Origin: Ardenticatenales bacterium
Lineage (GTDB): Bacteria; Chloroflexota; Anaerolineae; Promineifilales; Promineifilaceae
Reading direction: 5' to 3'
Length of the DNA stretch: 64,000 nt
Assembly (NCBI GenBank): GCA_020634515.1
Contig: JACKBL010000002.1
Coordinates: 124,001-188,000, forward strand
A program made the position numbers and the translations under genes. The notes under the pieces were generated by a model. It saw only the letters and a list, made by a program, of their open reading frames with translations. It was not told the DNA's origin and did not search any database. Shown one piece after another: positions 38,586 through 47,041 of the stretch (positions within the stretch are counted from its first letter, which is position 1; each line of letters starts with the position of its first letter).

Positions 38586-40109
38586 TTATCCTCCGCGGCG
38601 GGTGATGCCCACCTGGGTGCGTCCGGCGCGCCCCCTGCTGGGTGGGGGATTGAGAATGCGTTCCCAGAGGGCGATGGCGGCGGCGGCGATTTCATTTCGC
38701 TTTTCTGGGAAGAGGAGGCGGCTTTGCCAGGCGGCGTTGAGAACGTCACGTAGTTCGTGTTCCGGGTTGAGCGTAATGGCGGCGTTTGGTCCCTGGGCCA
38801 GCAGAGGCGGCCAGTCGGCGACGCTGTTCCAGGCGGTGATGGTGTAATCCACTTTGGCGTGCGCGTCGAGAAAATCGCCCAGGAATTCCACCATTTCCGT
38901 GAGGAGCGTTTTCTGGTCGTTGGTGAGCGCTTCCGTGGGCGTTGTTGCCGGCAACGCCGTGTCCCATTCAGTGCGTAAGGTTTGGATGATGGGGGTGTAT
39001 GGGGTCATGGGGTTGCGGCGGTTCATCCAGTCGAGCATGGTAAGGATGACGAAGGCGCGTTTGGCGTGGGCGGCCTGATCGTGGCCGTCCTGGAAGGCGC
39101 GCAGCGGGTTCAGGCGGAGCAGGATGAGGGAGAGGGCGTAGCTAGGCCCCATGGCGTAGGTGGCGAAGGCGTCGGCCAGGCAATCTTGCAGGATGAGGAC
39201 GGGCCAATCGGCGCTGACGCGGGCGGTGAGGAATTCGTGGACATCGGTGCTGTAGGAGACGAGGTGGCCGAATTCGTGGGCGACGAGGGGGAGCGCCCAG
39301 ACGGTCCATTCGGGGAAGGGGAGGCGGATGATGTTGGCGAGGGTTTTGTCGACGGCTTCGTCGCGGGCGAGGATGGTGAAGGATTCCCAGTTGGTGTTGG
39401 GGACGAGGCGGAAGCGGCGTACTAATTCATCGGCTACCTGGCAAATGCCGGCATCCAATCCCATATCCCGCAGCGCCACCCCCCGCAAAAAGTCCACGTA
39501 CTCGGCGAAAATTGGCTTGATTTGCGCCGCCGTATTGTTATTGAGTTCCGCCCACACCTCCCCCCGCAGCCGCGCCGCCGCCGCCCCGTGCGCCGCCTGC
39601 GCGGGACCGCTTGTCTGCGCGCTCAAAGCCTCCTCGGCGGCCGCGGCGGCAATCTTCTGCTGGATGGCGTCCAGGTCCTTGCTCCATCGTTCCGCCGGGC
39701 GAATCAGCGTCATGCCCAGCGTTTTGCCCAGGTCGCTCTGGTCGTCCAGTTCAATGAAGCGTTTGCGCCGCGCGGAAATAATGGTCGTGGCGCTGCCCAG
39801 GTGCGCCAACACGCCACGAAGCTGCTCCTCACTGTTGTTCAGGTCATCCTGGGCGTTATCCAATACCGTCTGATCGTCGGGGTGCAGGTCGGCGCGGCGG
39901 GACAGTCGATCCAGGGCGATGCGGGCGTTGCCCAGGCTGTACAAGGCCTCGTCGAGGAACGCCTGGATGCTGTCGTTGCGGGCCGCCAGCAGCGTTTGCA
40001 GGCGTTCGATCTCGTCGCGCTGGCCGCGGACGGCATCCAGGACGCGCTGCACCTGCTCCAGGTTGCTACGCAAGGCGTCCAGTCGTGTTTGTAGAATCAA
40101 ATCGCCCAT
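38586..40109 (-). CDS. HExxH metallopeptidase-like protein with N-terminal coiled coil
   Basis: 507 residues. The N-terminal 140 residues are helical/coiled coil (RLDALRSNLEQVQRVLDAVR, then heptads). The middle holds VWALPLVAHEFGHLVSYSTD with H278-E279-x-x-H282, the zinc-binding motif of gluzincin-type peptidases. Downstream acidic residues (ILQDCLADAFATYAMG) could give the third ligand in a conserved E/D-x-x-A-D pattern. It has no signal peptide, so it acts inside the cell if active. Its neighbour at 40204-41382 is a paralogue with the motif lost. The family is not one I can name; the peptidase role rests on the HExxH motif and its setting. Confidence 0.7.
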   Translation of the reverse strand: MGDLILQTRLDALRSNLEQVQRVLDAVRGQRDEIERLQTLLAARNDSIQAFLDEALYSLGNARIALDRLSRRADLHPDDQTVLDNAQDDLNNSEEQLRGVLAHLGSATTIISARRKRFIELDDQSDLGKTLGMTLIRPAERWSKDLDAIQQKIAAAAAEEALSAQTSGPAQAAHGAAAARLRGEVWAELNNNTAAQIKPIFAEYVDFLRGVALRDMGLDAGICQVADELVRRFRLVPNTNWESFTILARDEAVDKTLANIIRLPFPEWTVWALPLVAHEFGHLVSYSTDVHEFLTARVSADWPVLILQDCLADAFATYAMGPSYALSLILLRLNPLRAFQDGHDQAAHAKRAFVILTMLDWMNRRNPMTPYTPIIQTLRTEWDTALPATTPTEALTNDQKTLLTEMVEFLGDFLDAHAKVDYTITAWNSVADWPPLLAQGPNAAITLNPEHELRDVLNAAWQSRLLFPEKRNEIAAAAIALWERILNPPPSRGRAGRTQVGITRRGG

Positions 40110-40142
40110 AGGAGACTCCTTGGGAGGTAGTGGTTGGTGGGG

Positions 40143-40213
40143 AGTGGATAGTGGTCAGTGGATAGTGGTCAGTGGATAGTGGTCAGTGGTCAGTGGATAG
40201 TGGTCAGTGGTCA
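40143..40213. repeat. Minisatellite GTGGTCAGTGGATA
   Basis: About five imperfect tandem copies of a 14-base unit between the two paralogues, running into the 3' end of the upstream gene at 40204. A related run (GTGGTCAGTGGGTA) lies at 60763-60789, also at the 3' end of a minus-strand gene. Confidence 0.85.
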
Positions 40214-41382
40214 GAAGCGGGTTGTCGACTGTTTTGGCGTAATTGGGCCAGGAATCGGCAGGCGGATAGGGATTGAAGGCCAATGGCTTCGGATTGCGCC
40301 CACTGCTCCAGGCGGCAGCGCCAGGCGGCGTTGAGAACATCGGTGAGGGTGTCACCCGCCTGGCAGATGGTGGTCAGGGGCTGCCCGGACATGAGGACGG
40401 TGGAGAGCCGGGTGGCACGCGCCCAGCCCGTGTAGGCGGCTTCATCGTGTAAATGGGTGCGCAACAACGCGAGAAAGCCGGTGGTCCAGTTGTCTAGTTG
40501 CTGGCGATTGGCGGAGGGCAGTTCGTGGGGCTGGTTGGTCGCTTGCAGCAGGGCGCGCCAGCGGTCGCGCAGCCAGGCGGCGACGGCGGCGAAGGGGTGG
40601 AGGATGGCCTGAGGTGGACCCAGCAAGTCGAGGGTTTTGAGGATGACGTAGGCGCGCCGGGCGCTGCCGGGGTGGTTGAAGGTGTCCTGGTCGGCGGGGT
40701 CGAGGCGGAGCAGCAGGGTGGCGTAGGCGTAGGCGGGGCCGAGGGTGTAGGTGGCGAAGATGTCGGCGAAGAAGTCGTTGAGGTGGGCGATCCGTTGTTG
40801 ATCCGCCTGGGCTTCTTGCCGGATGAAGGCTTCGACGTGGTAGACGGTCTGGCCGGCGGCGCGCCCACGTATTTCCTGGGCGGCAAAGTAGCCGAATTCG
40901 CGCGCGGCCTGGGGCAGGGTCCAGAAGGTGGTTTCGGGGAAGGGGAGGCGGATGATGCCGGCAAGATCATAAAACTGGTCCGCGTCCGCCAAAATCGTAA
41001 AACGGTCCCACGCCAGCCCGCAGCGTCGGCTAATTTCGTCCAGCAGCGCATCGGCGACGGGGCACAACCCGCCATCCATGCCTTCGTTGCGGCTGAGCGC
41101 GCCTTGCAGCATGGCCAGGTATTGGCGGAAGAAAAACTGGCAGGCGGCGCGTGATTGGCGGAGGGTGGTCCAGGATGCCGGCATATCTAAACCCGCTCGA
41201 GGCAATCGCAAAGCCAGCATTTCCAGTGGGGCGCGTTGCTGCTTGATCTCCTGACGGAAGCTGTCCCGCACAGGCCGCCGCATTTGCGCCGCAATGGCTT
41301 CATGGTCCAGCCAGCCTTCCAGCAGGGCCAGTTGGTTCAGCAAGGATTGCACGTGTTGTTGCAACAAACTCACTTCATTCAT
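40204..41382 (-). CDS. Metallopeptidase-like paralogue with degenerate active site
   Basis: 392 residues, clearly related to the 507-residue neighbour: DGGLCPVADALLDEISRRC matches DAGICQVADELVRRF, FTILADADQFYDLAGIIRLP matches FTILARDEAVDKTLANIIRLP, and LNDFFADIFATYTLGPAYAY matches LQDCLADAFATYAMGPSYAL. At the active site it reads AREFGYFAA, with R161 and Y165 in place of the two zinc-binding histidines of HEFGH, so it cannot bind zinc in the same way. It is first in the three-gene unit. It may be a regulatory or structural pseudo-enzyme partner. The 250 bases upstream (41383-41629) hold no gene I can see. Confidence 0.7.
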   Translation of the reverse strand: MNEVSLLQQHVQSLLNQLALLEGWLDHEAIAAQMRRPVRDSFRQEIKQQRAPLEMLALRLPRAGLDMPASWTTLRQSRAACQFFFRQYLAMLQGALSRNEGMDGGLCPVADALLDEISRRCGLAWDRFTILADADQFYDLAGIIRLPFPETTFWTLPQAAREFGYFAAQEIRGRAAGQTVYHVEAFIRQEAQADQQRIAHLNDFFADIFATYTLGPAYAYATLLLRLDPADQDTFNHPGSARRAYVILKTLDLLGPPQAILHPFAAVAAWLRDRWRALLQATNQPHELPSANRQQLDNWTTGFLALLRTHLHDEAAYTGWARATRLSTVLMSGQPLTTICQAGDTLTDVLNAAWRCRLEQWAQSEAIGLQSLSACRFLAQLRQNSRQPASDH

Positions 41383-41629
41383 TTTGATAGTCGGTCGCCG
41401 CCTGGCCTGTCTATTGCCCCAATTCCATCATTGCTGTCATTTTACCATATAAATGCAAGACTTTCCGACGTGTTTTCCCCTGATGGCTCATGTTGCGGTG
41501 CTTGGGCGCGGTCATTTGCGGAGGCGTGCCGCGTGCGCGGGGTGTGCCGGCATTTTGCCTCCCGACAAGCGCCACGATCACGGGGGATGAAGATGATCAG
41601 GATGGCGCGGATTTTGTTTTAGCCGCGTG

Positions 41630-42400
41630 CTATTTGCGGAGGAGGCGCAGGATTTGTTCTTCGAAGGGGCGGTTGGGGGTGAAGAGGAGGCGGTGGCGGC
41701 TGATAATGCCGGCACGGGCTATCAAATAAGCGTCCATCAACTGGCGCAGATGGGCGAGCGTGGCGTCGGTGTCCTGGCTGTAGCTCATGTGCATGAGGGG
41801 GGTGCGGACGGGGTCTTCCGGCGGCATCAAGCCTACCAACTGGTTCAACGTGAGCGCAAACAACTCCCCATAAATGGGGAATGGTTTGGCCCAGTCGCCA
41901 CGGCGCAGCAGGCGGTAGGTATCCCAAAACATCACCCAGAAACGATTGTCCAGCGATTCCAGTTCGGCGGCGGTGATGGTTGGGCGTGGCAGGGGCAGGC
42001 GGGCGCAGGCAGCCTGGTACTGCCGTGCCCAATCGCCGTTATCCTTGAGGATGTGGATTTCCGCATCCCGTGGGTCTGGCTCCAGCGTGTCGCGGAGTTC
42101 GTACCGGTAGTCGGCTTTGGTTCCGTTGCTGTAGAGGCAAATGTGGAAGTAGGGGCGAATGTGGTCGGCGTCGAAGGATTTTGCCGGCACATACGGCAAA
42201 ACGGACTGCACGAAAGCGGCGCGGTTCGCATAGGCAGCGTCGCGGGCGGCCATGCCGGCAAAAACGAGGGCCACGTCCAGGTCGGAGTAATCATCCTGGG
42301 TGCGACGGCCAAAGGAGCCGGACAGGAAGCAGGCGAAAATGGTTGCCTCTTGCCGCACGCGCTGCTGCAAACGAACGATAACGCGCTCTTGTTCAAACAT
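41630..42400 (-). CDS. Nucleotidyltransferase-fold protein
   Basis: 256 residues. The motif FLSGSFGRRTQDDYSDLDVA matches the GS(x)nDxD active site of the polymerase-beta nucleotidyltransferase fold, as in aminoglycoside adenylyltransferases and MNT/KNTase proteins. A helical C-terminal part (LDNRFWVMFWDTYRLLRRGD, LMDAYLIARAGIISRH) resembles the substrate-binding half of ANT-type enzymes. Substrate unknown; I would not call it a resistance gene from this alone. It ends a minus-strand pair, six bases after the membrane-protein gene's end. Confidence 0.7.
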   Translation of the reverse strand: MFEQERVIVRLQQRVRQEATIFACFLSGSFGRRTQDDYSDLDVALVFAGMAARDAAYANRAAFVQSVLPYVPAKSFDADHIRPYFHICLYSNGTKADYRYELRDTLEPDPRDAEIHILKDNGDWARQYQAACARLPLPRPTITAAELESLDNRFWVMFWDTYRLLRRGDWAKPFPIYGELFALTLNQLVGLMPPEDPVRTPLMHMSYSQDTDATLAHLRQLMDAYLIARAGIISRHRLLFTPNRPFEEQILRLLRK

Positions 42401-42406
42401 GGCGAT

Positions 42407-43027
42407 TCAGGTAAAGCAGCCTGCCAGGGTGAGGCTGAGGACGGTGAGGGAGCCGAGGAGCGTGCCGGCAATGATCTGCGCCGGCGTGTGCCGTTTCAAA
42501 AACAGGCGCACCCAGGCCACCAGGATTAACAGCGGCAGGGTGATCAACAGCGTCCAGGACCCGAAGACCAGCCAGGCAATCGCCACCGTGGAGGCCATGG
42601 CCGTGGCATGAATGCTGATCAACCAGAAAATGTTGATGATGCCCAATGCCGCCAACTCAATGACGTTGAACCAGGCCAGGCAGCGCAGCAGGTCTGGTCC
42701 ATGAAACAGTCGGCTCAAGAGCAGCACCAGCAGGCCACAGAAGACGCTCACCAGGTAGGGCAGGTGGCGCTCGCCGGTGTTGCTCATGTGCAGTTCGGCG
42801 ATGCGGCCCGTGCGCAACATAAACAGAACGAACAGGATGGGGGCGAGGGAGACAAGCAGCCCGTAGGTGATGCCCCAGGCGAGGCCGCGCCAGCCGGGGG
42901 CGGCGTACAGAGCCAGGGTCAGGCCGATGATGGCAAACATCACCGGGGGGCTGATGAGGTTGGAGAAGACGCGGGCGGCGCGCACGGCGCCGGTGCGGGC
43001 TGCGGGGGACCAATCACGAGGAGTCAT
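42407..43027 (-). CDS. PAP2-superfamily-like membrane protein
   Basis: 206 residues from ATG 43027 (MTPRDWSPAAR); the longer upstream reading is low-complexity Ser/Pro/Arg and is not credible. Five or six hydrophobic segments: PPVMFAIIGLTLALYAAPGW, LLVSLAPILFVLFMLRTG, LVSVFCGLLVLLLSRLF, IINIFWLISIHATAMASTVA and the C-terminal LLGSLTVLSLTLAGCF. The ISIHATAMAS segment and the final KRHTPAQIIAGTLLGSLT resemble the C-terminal part of PAP2 lipid phosphatases, including a possible catalytic His; not all PAP2 signatures are evident, so activity is uncertain. Confidence 0.6.
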   Translation of the reverse strand: MTPRDWSPAARTGAVRAARVFSNLISPPVMFAIIGLTLALYAAPGWRGLAWGITYGLLVSLAPILFVLFMLRTGRIAELHMSNTGERHLPYLVSVFCGLLVLLLSRLFHGPDLLRCLAWFNVIELAALGIINIFWLISIHATAMASTVAIAWLVFGSWTLLITLPLLILVAWVRLFLKRHTPAQIIAGTLLGSLTVLSLTLAGCFT

Positions 43028-43091
43028 GTGGGCGGTAGGTGGTGGGTGCAGTGGCGCGCTATTCGTTCTGGCGCGCCGGCGTGTATACCTG

Positions 43092-43610
43092 TTATGGGCT
43101 GCTGCTGATGAAGGACATGGCGATGCCAAAGAGCATGAAGAGGACGATGAGGACCAGGAAGAACAACATAAGCGCGGCGGCGGCGATACCGATGCCGGCA
43201 ACCATCCGTGTGCGCTTTGGGTTGGTGGATTGTTCGGCGTTCAAGAAGGCGTAGAGACCGATGGCCCCGGCGACGAAGGGCAGGCAGTAGGCGAGACCGG
43301 TGCAGCTTGCCAGGGTGGTGATGCCGAGGATGCCGGCAATCAGGCTGGCGAGGTCGAAGGTGTTGCCGCGGTACGGGAGGTCGGCGGGTGGCGGGGGGGT
43401 GGAAGGGCTGAGGCTGGCGGGGATGGCTTCGGCGTAGGCTTCGGGTGGGGTAACGGAAATGCCGGCATCCGCCAGCAACCGCGCATCCATCTCACACAAA
43501 CGCCGCCCATCCGCCGCGTACCACAGGCATTGCCCGCACAAAGGCCGCCCGCAAACCTCGCAACGCTCAATTGCCGCCTGTCCGGCATGATAAACACAGA
43601 CTTCGGTCAT
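43092..43610 (-). CDS. B-box-type zinc finger membrane protein
   Basis: 172 residues. The N-terminus carries CVYHAGQAAIERCEVCGRPL and CGQCLWYAADGRRLCEMD, a Cys/His-rich segment resembling bacterial B-box zinc fingers. A Pro-rich linker (SLSPSTPPPPADLP) and two hydrophobic helices follow (LASLIAGILGITTLASCTGL, GIAAAALMLFFLVLIVLFML), in the style of DUF4190 proteins. It is an inner-membrane protein with a cytoplasmic zinc-binding head; role unknown. It stands alone between two host genes. Confidence 0.7.
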   Translation of the reverse strand: MTEVCVYHAGQAAIERCEVCGRPLCGQCLWYAADGRRLCEMDARLLADAGISVTPPEAYAEAIPASLSPSTPPPPADLPYRGNTFDLASLIAGILGITTLASCTGLAYCLPFVAGAIGLYAFLNAEQSTNPKRTRMVAGIGIAAAALMLFFLVLIVLFMLFGIAMSFISSSP

Positions 43611-43670
43611 TGCTCATCGCCAGGGGACCGGAGCAGTCTCCGCGACTGCCCCGGTCCGGTAAAGCGTCGC

Positions 43671-44927
43671 CTACGTCCCTTCTTGCCAGGAGTTCAGATA
43701 CGCTTCCTGTTCATTCGTGAGGACGTCAATGTGAATACCCATCGCCGCCAGCTTAATGCGCGCGATTTCCTTATCCACTTCCTCCGGCACCGGATGCACC
43801 GTACGCCCCAACGTCGCCGCGTTTTGCACCATGTAGGTTGCGCTCAACGCCTGGTTGGCAAAACTCATGTCCATCACCGAGGCTGGATGCCCTTCCGCCG
43901 CCGCCAGGTTAATCAAGCGGCCTTCGCCCAACAGATTGATCTTGCGGCCATCTTTCAGTATGTACTGATCGACGAACGGGCGCACGCGGCGCGGTTCACC
44001 ACCCATCTCTTGCAGCGCGGGGATATTGATTTCCACGTTAAAATGGCCGGAATTCGCCACCAATGCCCCGTTTTTCATCGCCTGGAAGTGGCGTCGGTCC
44101 AAAACGTTCAGGTCGCCCGTGGCCGTGATGAAGATGTCGCCGATCGGCGCGGCCTCGATCATGGGCATGACGCGGAAGCCGTCCATCACCGCCTCCAGCG
44201 CCTTCAGCGGATCGATTTCCGTGACGATGACGTTGCCGCCCAGCCCTTTGGCGCGCATGGCGATGCCGCGGCTGCACCAACCATAACCGGCTATGACGAC
44301 GGTTTTGCCGGCAATCAGGTAATTCGTCGCCCTGATAACCCCATCTAACGTAGACTGTCCCGTGCCATACCGATTGTCGAACATATGCTTTGTCATCGCA
44401 TCGTTCACGGCAATAACGGGGAACATCAACTCACCGCTCTTAGACATCGCCCGCAGCCGGATCACGCCCGTCGTCGTCTCTTCCGTGCCGCCCACCATGC
44501 CGTCCAGCAGTTCCCGCCGGTTCTTGTGCAACTCACTCACCAGATCCGCGCCATCGTCCATCGTAATGTGCGGGCGATGGTCCAGCGCCGCCGAAATGTG
44601 CTGGTAATAGGTGGCATTATCCTCTCCCTTGATGGCGAACACGGGGATTTCGTAATGCGTCACCAGGGCCGCGGCCACGTCGTCCTGCGTACTCAGCGGA
44701 TTGCTGGCGCACAGCACCACATCCGCGCCCCCCTGCTGCAATGTCGCCATCAGATTGGCCGTTTCCGTGGTTACGTGCAAACAGGCGGATACGCGCACGC
44801 CTTGCAGCGGTTTCTCCTGGGCAAAACGCGCGCGAATGCCGCGCAGCACGGGCATTTCCTGCTCTGCCCATTCGATGCGATGTCGCCCACCAGGGGCGAG
44901 GTCTACGTTTTTGATGTCGAATTCCAT
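43671..44927 (-). CDS. ahcY: Adenosylhomocysteinase (S-adenosylhomocysteine hydrolase)
   Basis: Splits S-adenosylhomocysteine into adenosine and homocysteine, removing the product inhibitor of methyltransferases. 418 residues, typical of the shorter bacterial and archaeal form. Visible signatures: SACLHVTTETANLMATLQQG, LCASNPLSTQDDVAAAL, DGADLVSELH, the NAD-binding GYGWCSRGIAMRAKGLGG, EIDPLKALEAVMDGF and NSGHFNVEINI. The conserved C-terminal Lys-Tyr end is replaced by NEQEAYLNSW, normal for this short class. The nucleoside-kinase-type gene upstream on the same strand (45104-46066) could remove its adenosine product. The 176 bases between them hold direct repeats (ATCTGCGTCATCTACGTCAT) and no riboswitch I recognise. 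Confidence 0.95.
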   Translation of the reverse strand: MEFDIKNVDLAPGGRHRIEWAEQEMPVLRGIRARFAQEKPLQGVRVSACLHVTTETANLMATLQQGGADVVLCASNPLSTQDDVAAALVTHYEIPVFAIKGEDNATYYQHISAALDHRPHITMDDGADLVSELHKNRRELLDGMVGGTEETTTGVIRLRAMSKSGELMFPVIAVNDAMTKHMFDNRYGTGQSTLDGVIRATNYLIAGKTVVIAGYGWCSRGIAMRAKGLGGNVIVTEIDPLKALEAVMDGFRVMPMIEAAPIGDIFITATGDLNVLDRRHFQAMKNGALVANSGHFNVEINIPALQEMGGEPRRVRPFVDQYILKDGRKINLLGEGRLINLAAAEGHPASVMDMSFANQALSATYMVQNAATLGRTVHPVPEEVDKEIARIKLAAMGIHIDVLTNEQEAYLNSWQEGT

Positions 44928-45103
44928 AACGATTGAAACTCCTTCGAGAATATCTTTGTAGGTCTGTAGGACGAGTCTCTAACTCGTCCACGTTTTCAAA
45001 AAACGACGCGGATGGATGCGGAAAAACCCGGATAAAAAAAGAATCTGCGTCATCTACGTCATCTGTGATACCCTTTTCACCCTACGTAATCTGTGATCCC
45101 GTC

Positions 45104-46066
45104 TCATCCATCCCGCAACAGCGTGTCCAGCGCGCCGTCATCATCAAAATGCTGCCGGTAACGGGAAACAAACTCCGCCACGGTGAAGCGATGGCTTTGC
45201 GTGCCGAAATTCTCCAGGACATAGGTAGCCGCCAGCGCGCCCATGCGCCCGCTGACCGCCCACGGCAGCCCCATTTGCATTCCGCGTATCAGCCCGCCGC
45301 GAAAAGCATCCCCCGCGCCCGTCGGCTCCGTCACGCCCAGCGGCGGCACGGGGGGGATGTGGTACGTTTCGCCATTGACGTAGATAGTCGAGCCTTGCTT
45401 CCCATGCGTGATCAGCAATCCGCCCGCCAAAGCCATGATGTCGTCCTGTTTCAGGCCCGTCTTTTCCTGAATCAGATTGAACTCATACTCATTGGTCGTC
45501 AACAGGCGGCAGCCCGTGACGCCCTCGCGCAAATCATCCGCGGAGAGGCGCACGGTTTGCTGACTGGGGTCGTAGATGTAGTCAATCCCCAACCGCTTGC
45601 ACTCCCGCACATAGCTGCTCATGGCCGCGGGGTCGTTGGGAGAGATGATGGCCAGGTCCGCGTCCGGCGCATACTGGGCAAACGTCAATTTGTTGGCGTG
45701 GGCCATCGCGCCTGTATAGAAACTGGCGATCTGGTTTTGATTCTCGTCCGTGCTGACGAAGAAAGACGCGCAGTATTCATCCTCAATTTCCACAATGCCG
45801 GACGTGTCCACGCCATGTTTTTCCAGCCAGGTGCGATATTCGCCGAAATCCTGCCCGGCTGTAGCCATCACTGTGGGACGGCCATGTAGCAATCCCATCG
45901 TGTACCCGATGTTGGGGGCGTTGCCCCCACGTTGCCGCTTCATGGAGTCCACGAGGAAGCTGAGGTTGACGTTGTGGAGATGGTCGGGCAGCAAGTGGTC
46001 GGTGAACTTGCCCGGAAAGAACATCAGGTAATCGTAGGCGATGGAGCCTGTTACAACGATTTTCAT
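45104..46066 (-). CDS. PfkB-family carbohydrate/nucleoside kinase, probably adenosine kinase
   Basis: 320 residues from ATG 46066 (MKIVVTGSIAYDYLMFFPGK); the longer reading adds 12 unlikely residues. PfkB features: the N-terminal GSIAYD, RQRGGNAPNIGYTMGLLHGR, and the C-terminal anion-hole motif TEPTGAGDAFRGGLIRG with the catalytic Asp in GAGD. Such proteins phosphorylate sugars or nucleosides with ATP. Placement next to ahcY on the same strand suggests it acts on adenosine, completing recycling of S-adenosylhomocysteine. The substrate is inferred from context. Confidence 0.85.
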   Translation of the reverse strand: MKIVVTGSIAYDYLMFFPGKFTDHLLPDHLHNVNLSFLVDSMKRQRGGNAPNIGYTMGLLHGRPTVMATAGQDFGEYRTWLEKHGVDTSGIVEIEDEYCASFFVSTDENQNQIASFYTGAMAHANKLTFAQYAPDADLAIISPNDPAAMSSYVRECKRLGIDYIYDPSQQTVRLSADDLREGVTGCRLLTTNEYEFNLIQEKTGLKQDDIMALAGGLLITHGKQGSTIYVNGETYHIPPVPPLGVTEPTGAGDAFRGGLIRGMQMGLPWAVSGRMGALAATYVLENFGTQSHRFTVAEFVSRYRQHFDDDGALDTLLRDG

Positions 46067-46291
46067 GGCGATATTTTCAAAACCCTTTGGTCCGCGGCCC
46101 AACCGACGGCGGCGCAGCGCAGCGCGCCGGGGGGATGCGCGGATTGTTCGTGCGTTTCGTAGCGAAGTGGCGGCTCTGATTCAGGCGTGATGCCGGCATC
46201 AAATAAACGTGCGGACCGTGATGGAAAAGATTGCTGCCGGTATTGTAAGGCTTTCAGCGGAGAAGGCCAACAAAAGACATCATGCTGATAC

Positions 46292-47035
46292 TCAATTGGC
46301 CCGCGCGGAACGGTTGATCTGCGAATCGCGCTGGCGCACGGGCGAAAGACCCAGGCGGTCGCGCAGCATGATCAGGATGGACTTCAGGCCGTCACGGGCC
46401 TTGATCTTCTTTCCTTCCTCGTAGGTCCGGGGGTCGTAGCCGATTGGTATTTCCAGAATCTTGTGGCCGGAGAGCAGGATTTTGTCCGGCAGTTCCGTAT
46501 CCAGGTCAAAACCGGTGCAGGTGAGGTGAAGCGCTTGTACCACGTCGGCGCGCACCATCTTGGTGGCCGTGAGCAAGTCGGTGACGTGGCCGCGAAAGAG
46601 CAGATTGTTGAGCGTGGAGAGAAAGCGCACGCCCAGGTAGGCGTGGGCGTATTTGTAGCGCGCGTGTCCGCCGAGGATGCGCGAGCCAAAGATGGCGGCG
46701 GCGTTTGTCTCCGCCGCAAGCTGGCAGAAGCGGCTGTGTTCGGCGGGGTCGTATTCGGCGTCGGCGTCCTGGATGAGCATGTAGTCGCCCGTCATGTTGG
46801 CAATGCCGGAGCGGATAGACATACCCTTGCCCATGTTGTATTCGTGGAAAATGAGGCGGATTTCCGGGTCCTGGAGCTGCCGCAGGATGTCGCGGGTTCC
46901 ATCGGTGGAGGCGTTGTCCACGACGATGATCTCGCGCTCCCAACCTGGCCCGAGATCGACGGCCTGTGTTTTGGCAATAACGTCGCCAATGGTGGCGCGT
47001 TCGTTGTAGCAGCAAATGATGACGGATAGTTTCAT
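46292..47035 (-). CDS. Family 2 glycosyltransferase
   Basis: 247 residues, GT-A fold, resembling dolichyl-phosphate-mannose synthase-like enzymes. KLSVIICCYNERATIGDVIA begins the nucleotide-binding fold; IIVVDNASTDGTRDIL and MLIQDADAEYDPAEH (with the DAD metal-binding site) and IFGSRILGGHARYKY follow. There is no C-terminal membrane segment, so it is a soluble or peripheral enzyme that probably transfers a sugar to a lipid carrier. Six bases separate it from the upstream 3-dehydrase gene, so the two form an operon for surface polysaccharide or deoxysugar assembly. Confidence 0.9.
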   Translation of the reverse strand: MKLSVIICCYNERATIGDVIAKTQAVDLGPGWEREIIVVDNASTDGTRDILRQLQDPEIRLIFHEYNMGKGMSIRSGIANMTGDYMLIQDADAEYDPAEHSRFCQLAAETNAAAIFGSRILGGHARYKYAHAYLGVRFLSTLNNLLFRGHVTDLLTATKMVRADVVQALHLTCTGFDLDTELPDKILLSGHKILEIPIGYDPRTYEEGKKIKARDGLKSILIMLRDRLGLSPVRQRDSQINRSARAN

Positions 47036-47041
47036 GAGGGT

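Noticed and set aside
41490..41729. 79-codon plus-strand frame upstream of the metallopeptidase-like genes
   Set aside because: No family features; overlaps the 3' end of the nucleotidyltransferase gene on the other strand.
42867..44348. 493-codon plus-strand frame
   Set aside because: Runs opposite three well-supported minus-strand genes including ahcY; the translation has no family character.
44928..45103. SAH- or SAM-sensing riboswitch upstream of ahcY
   Set aside because: Only short direct repeats are present; I could not find a conserved riboswitch core, and the kinase gene precedes on the same strand.
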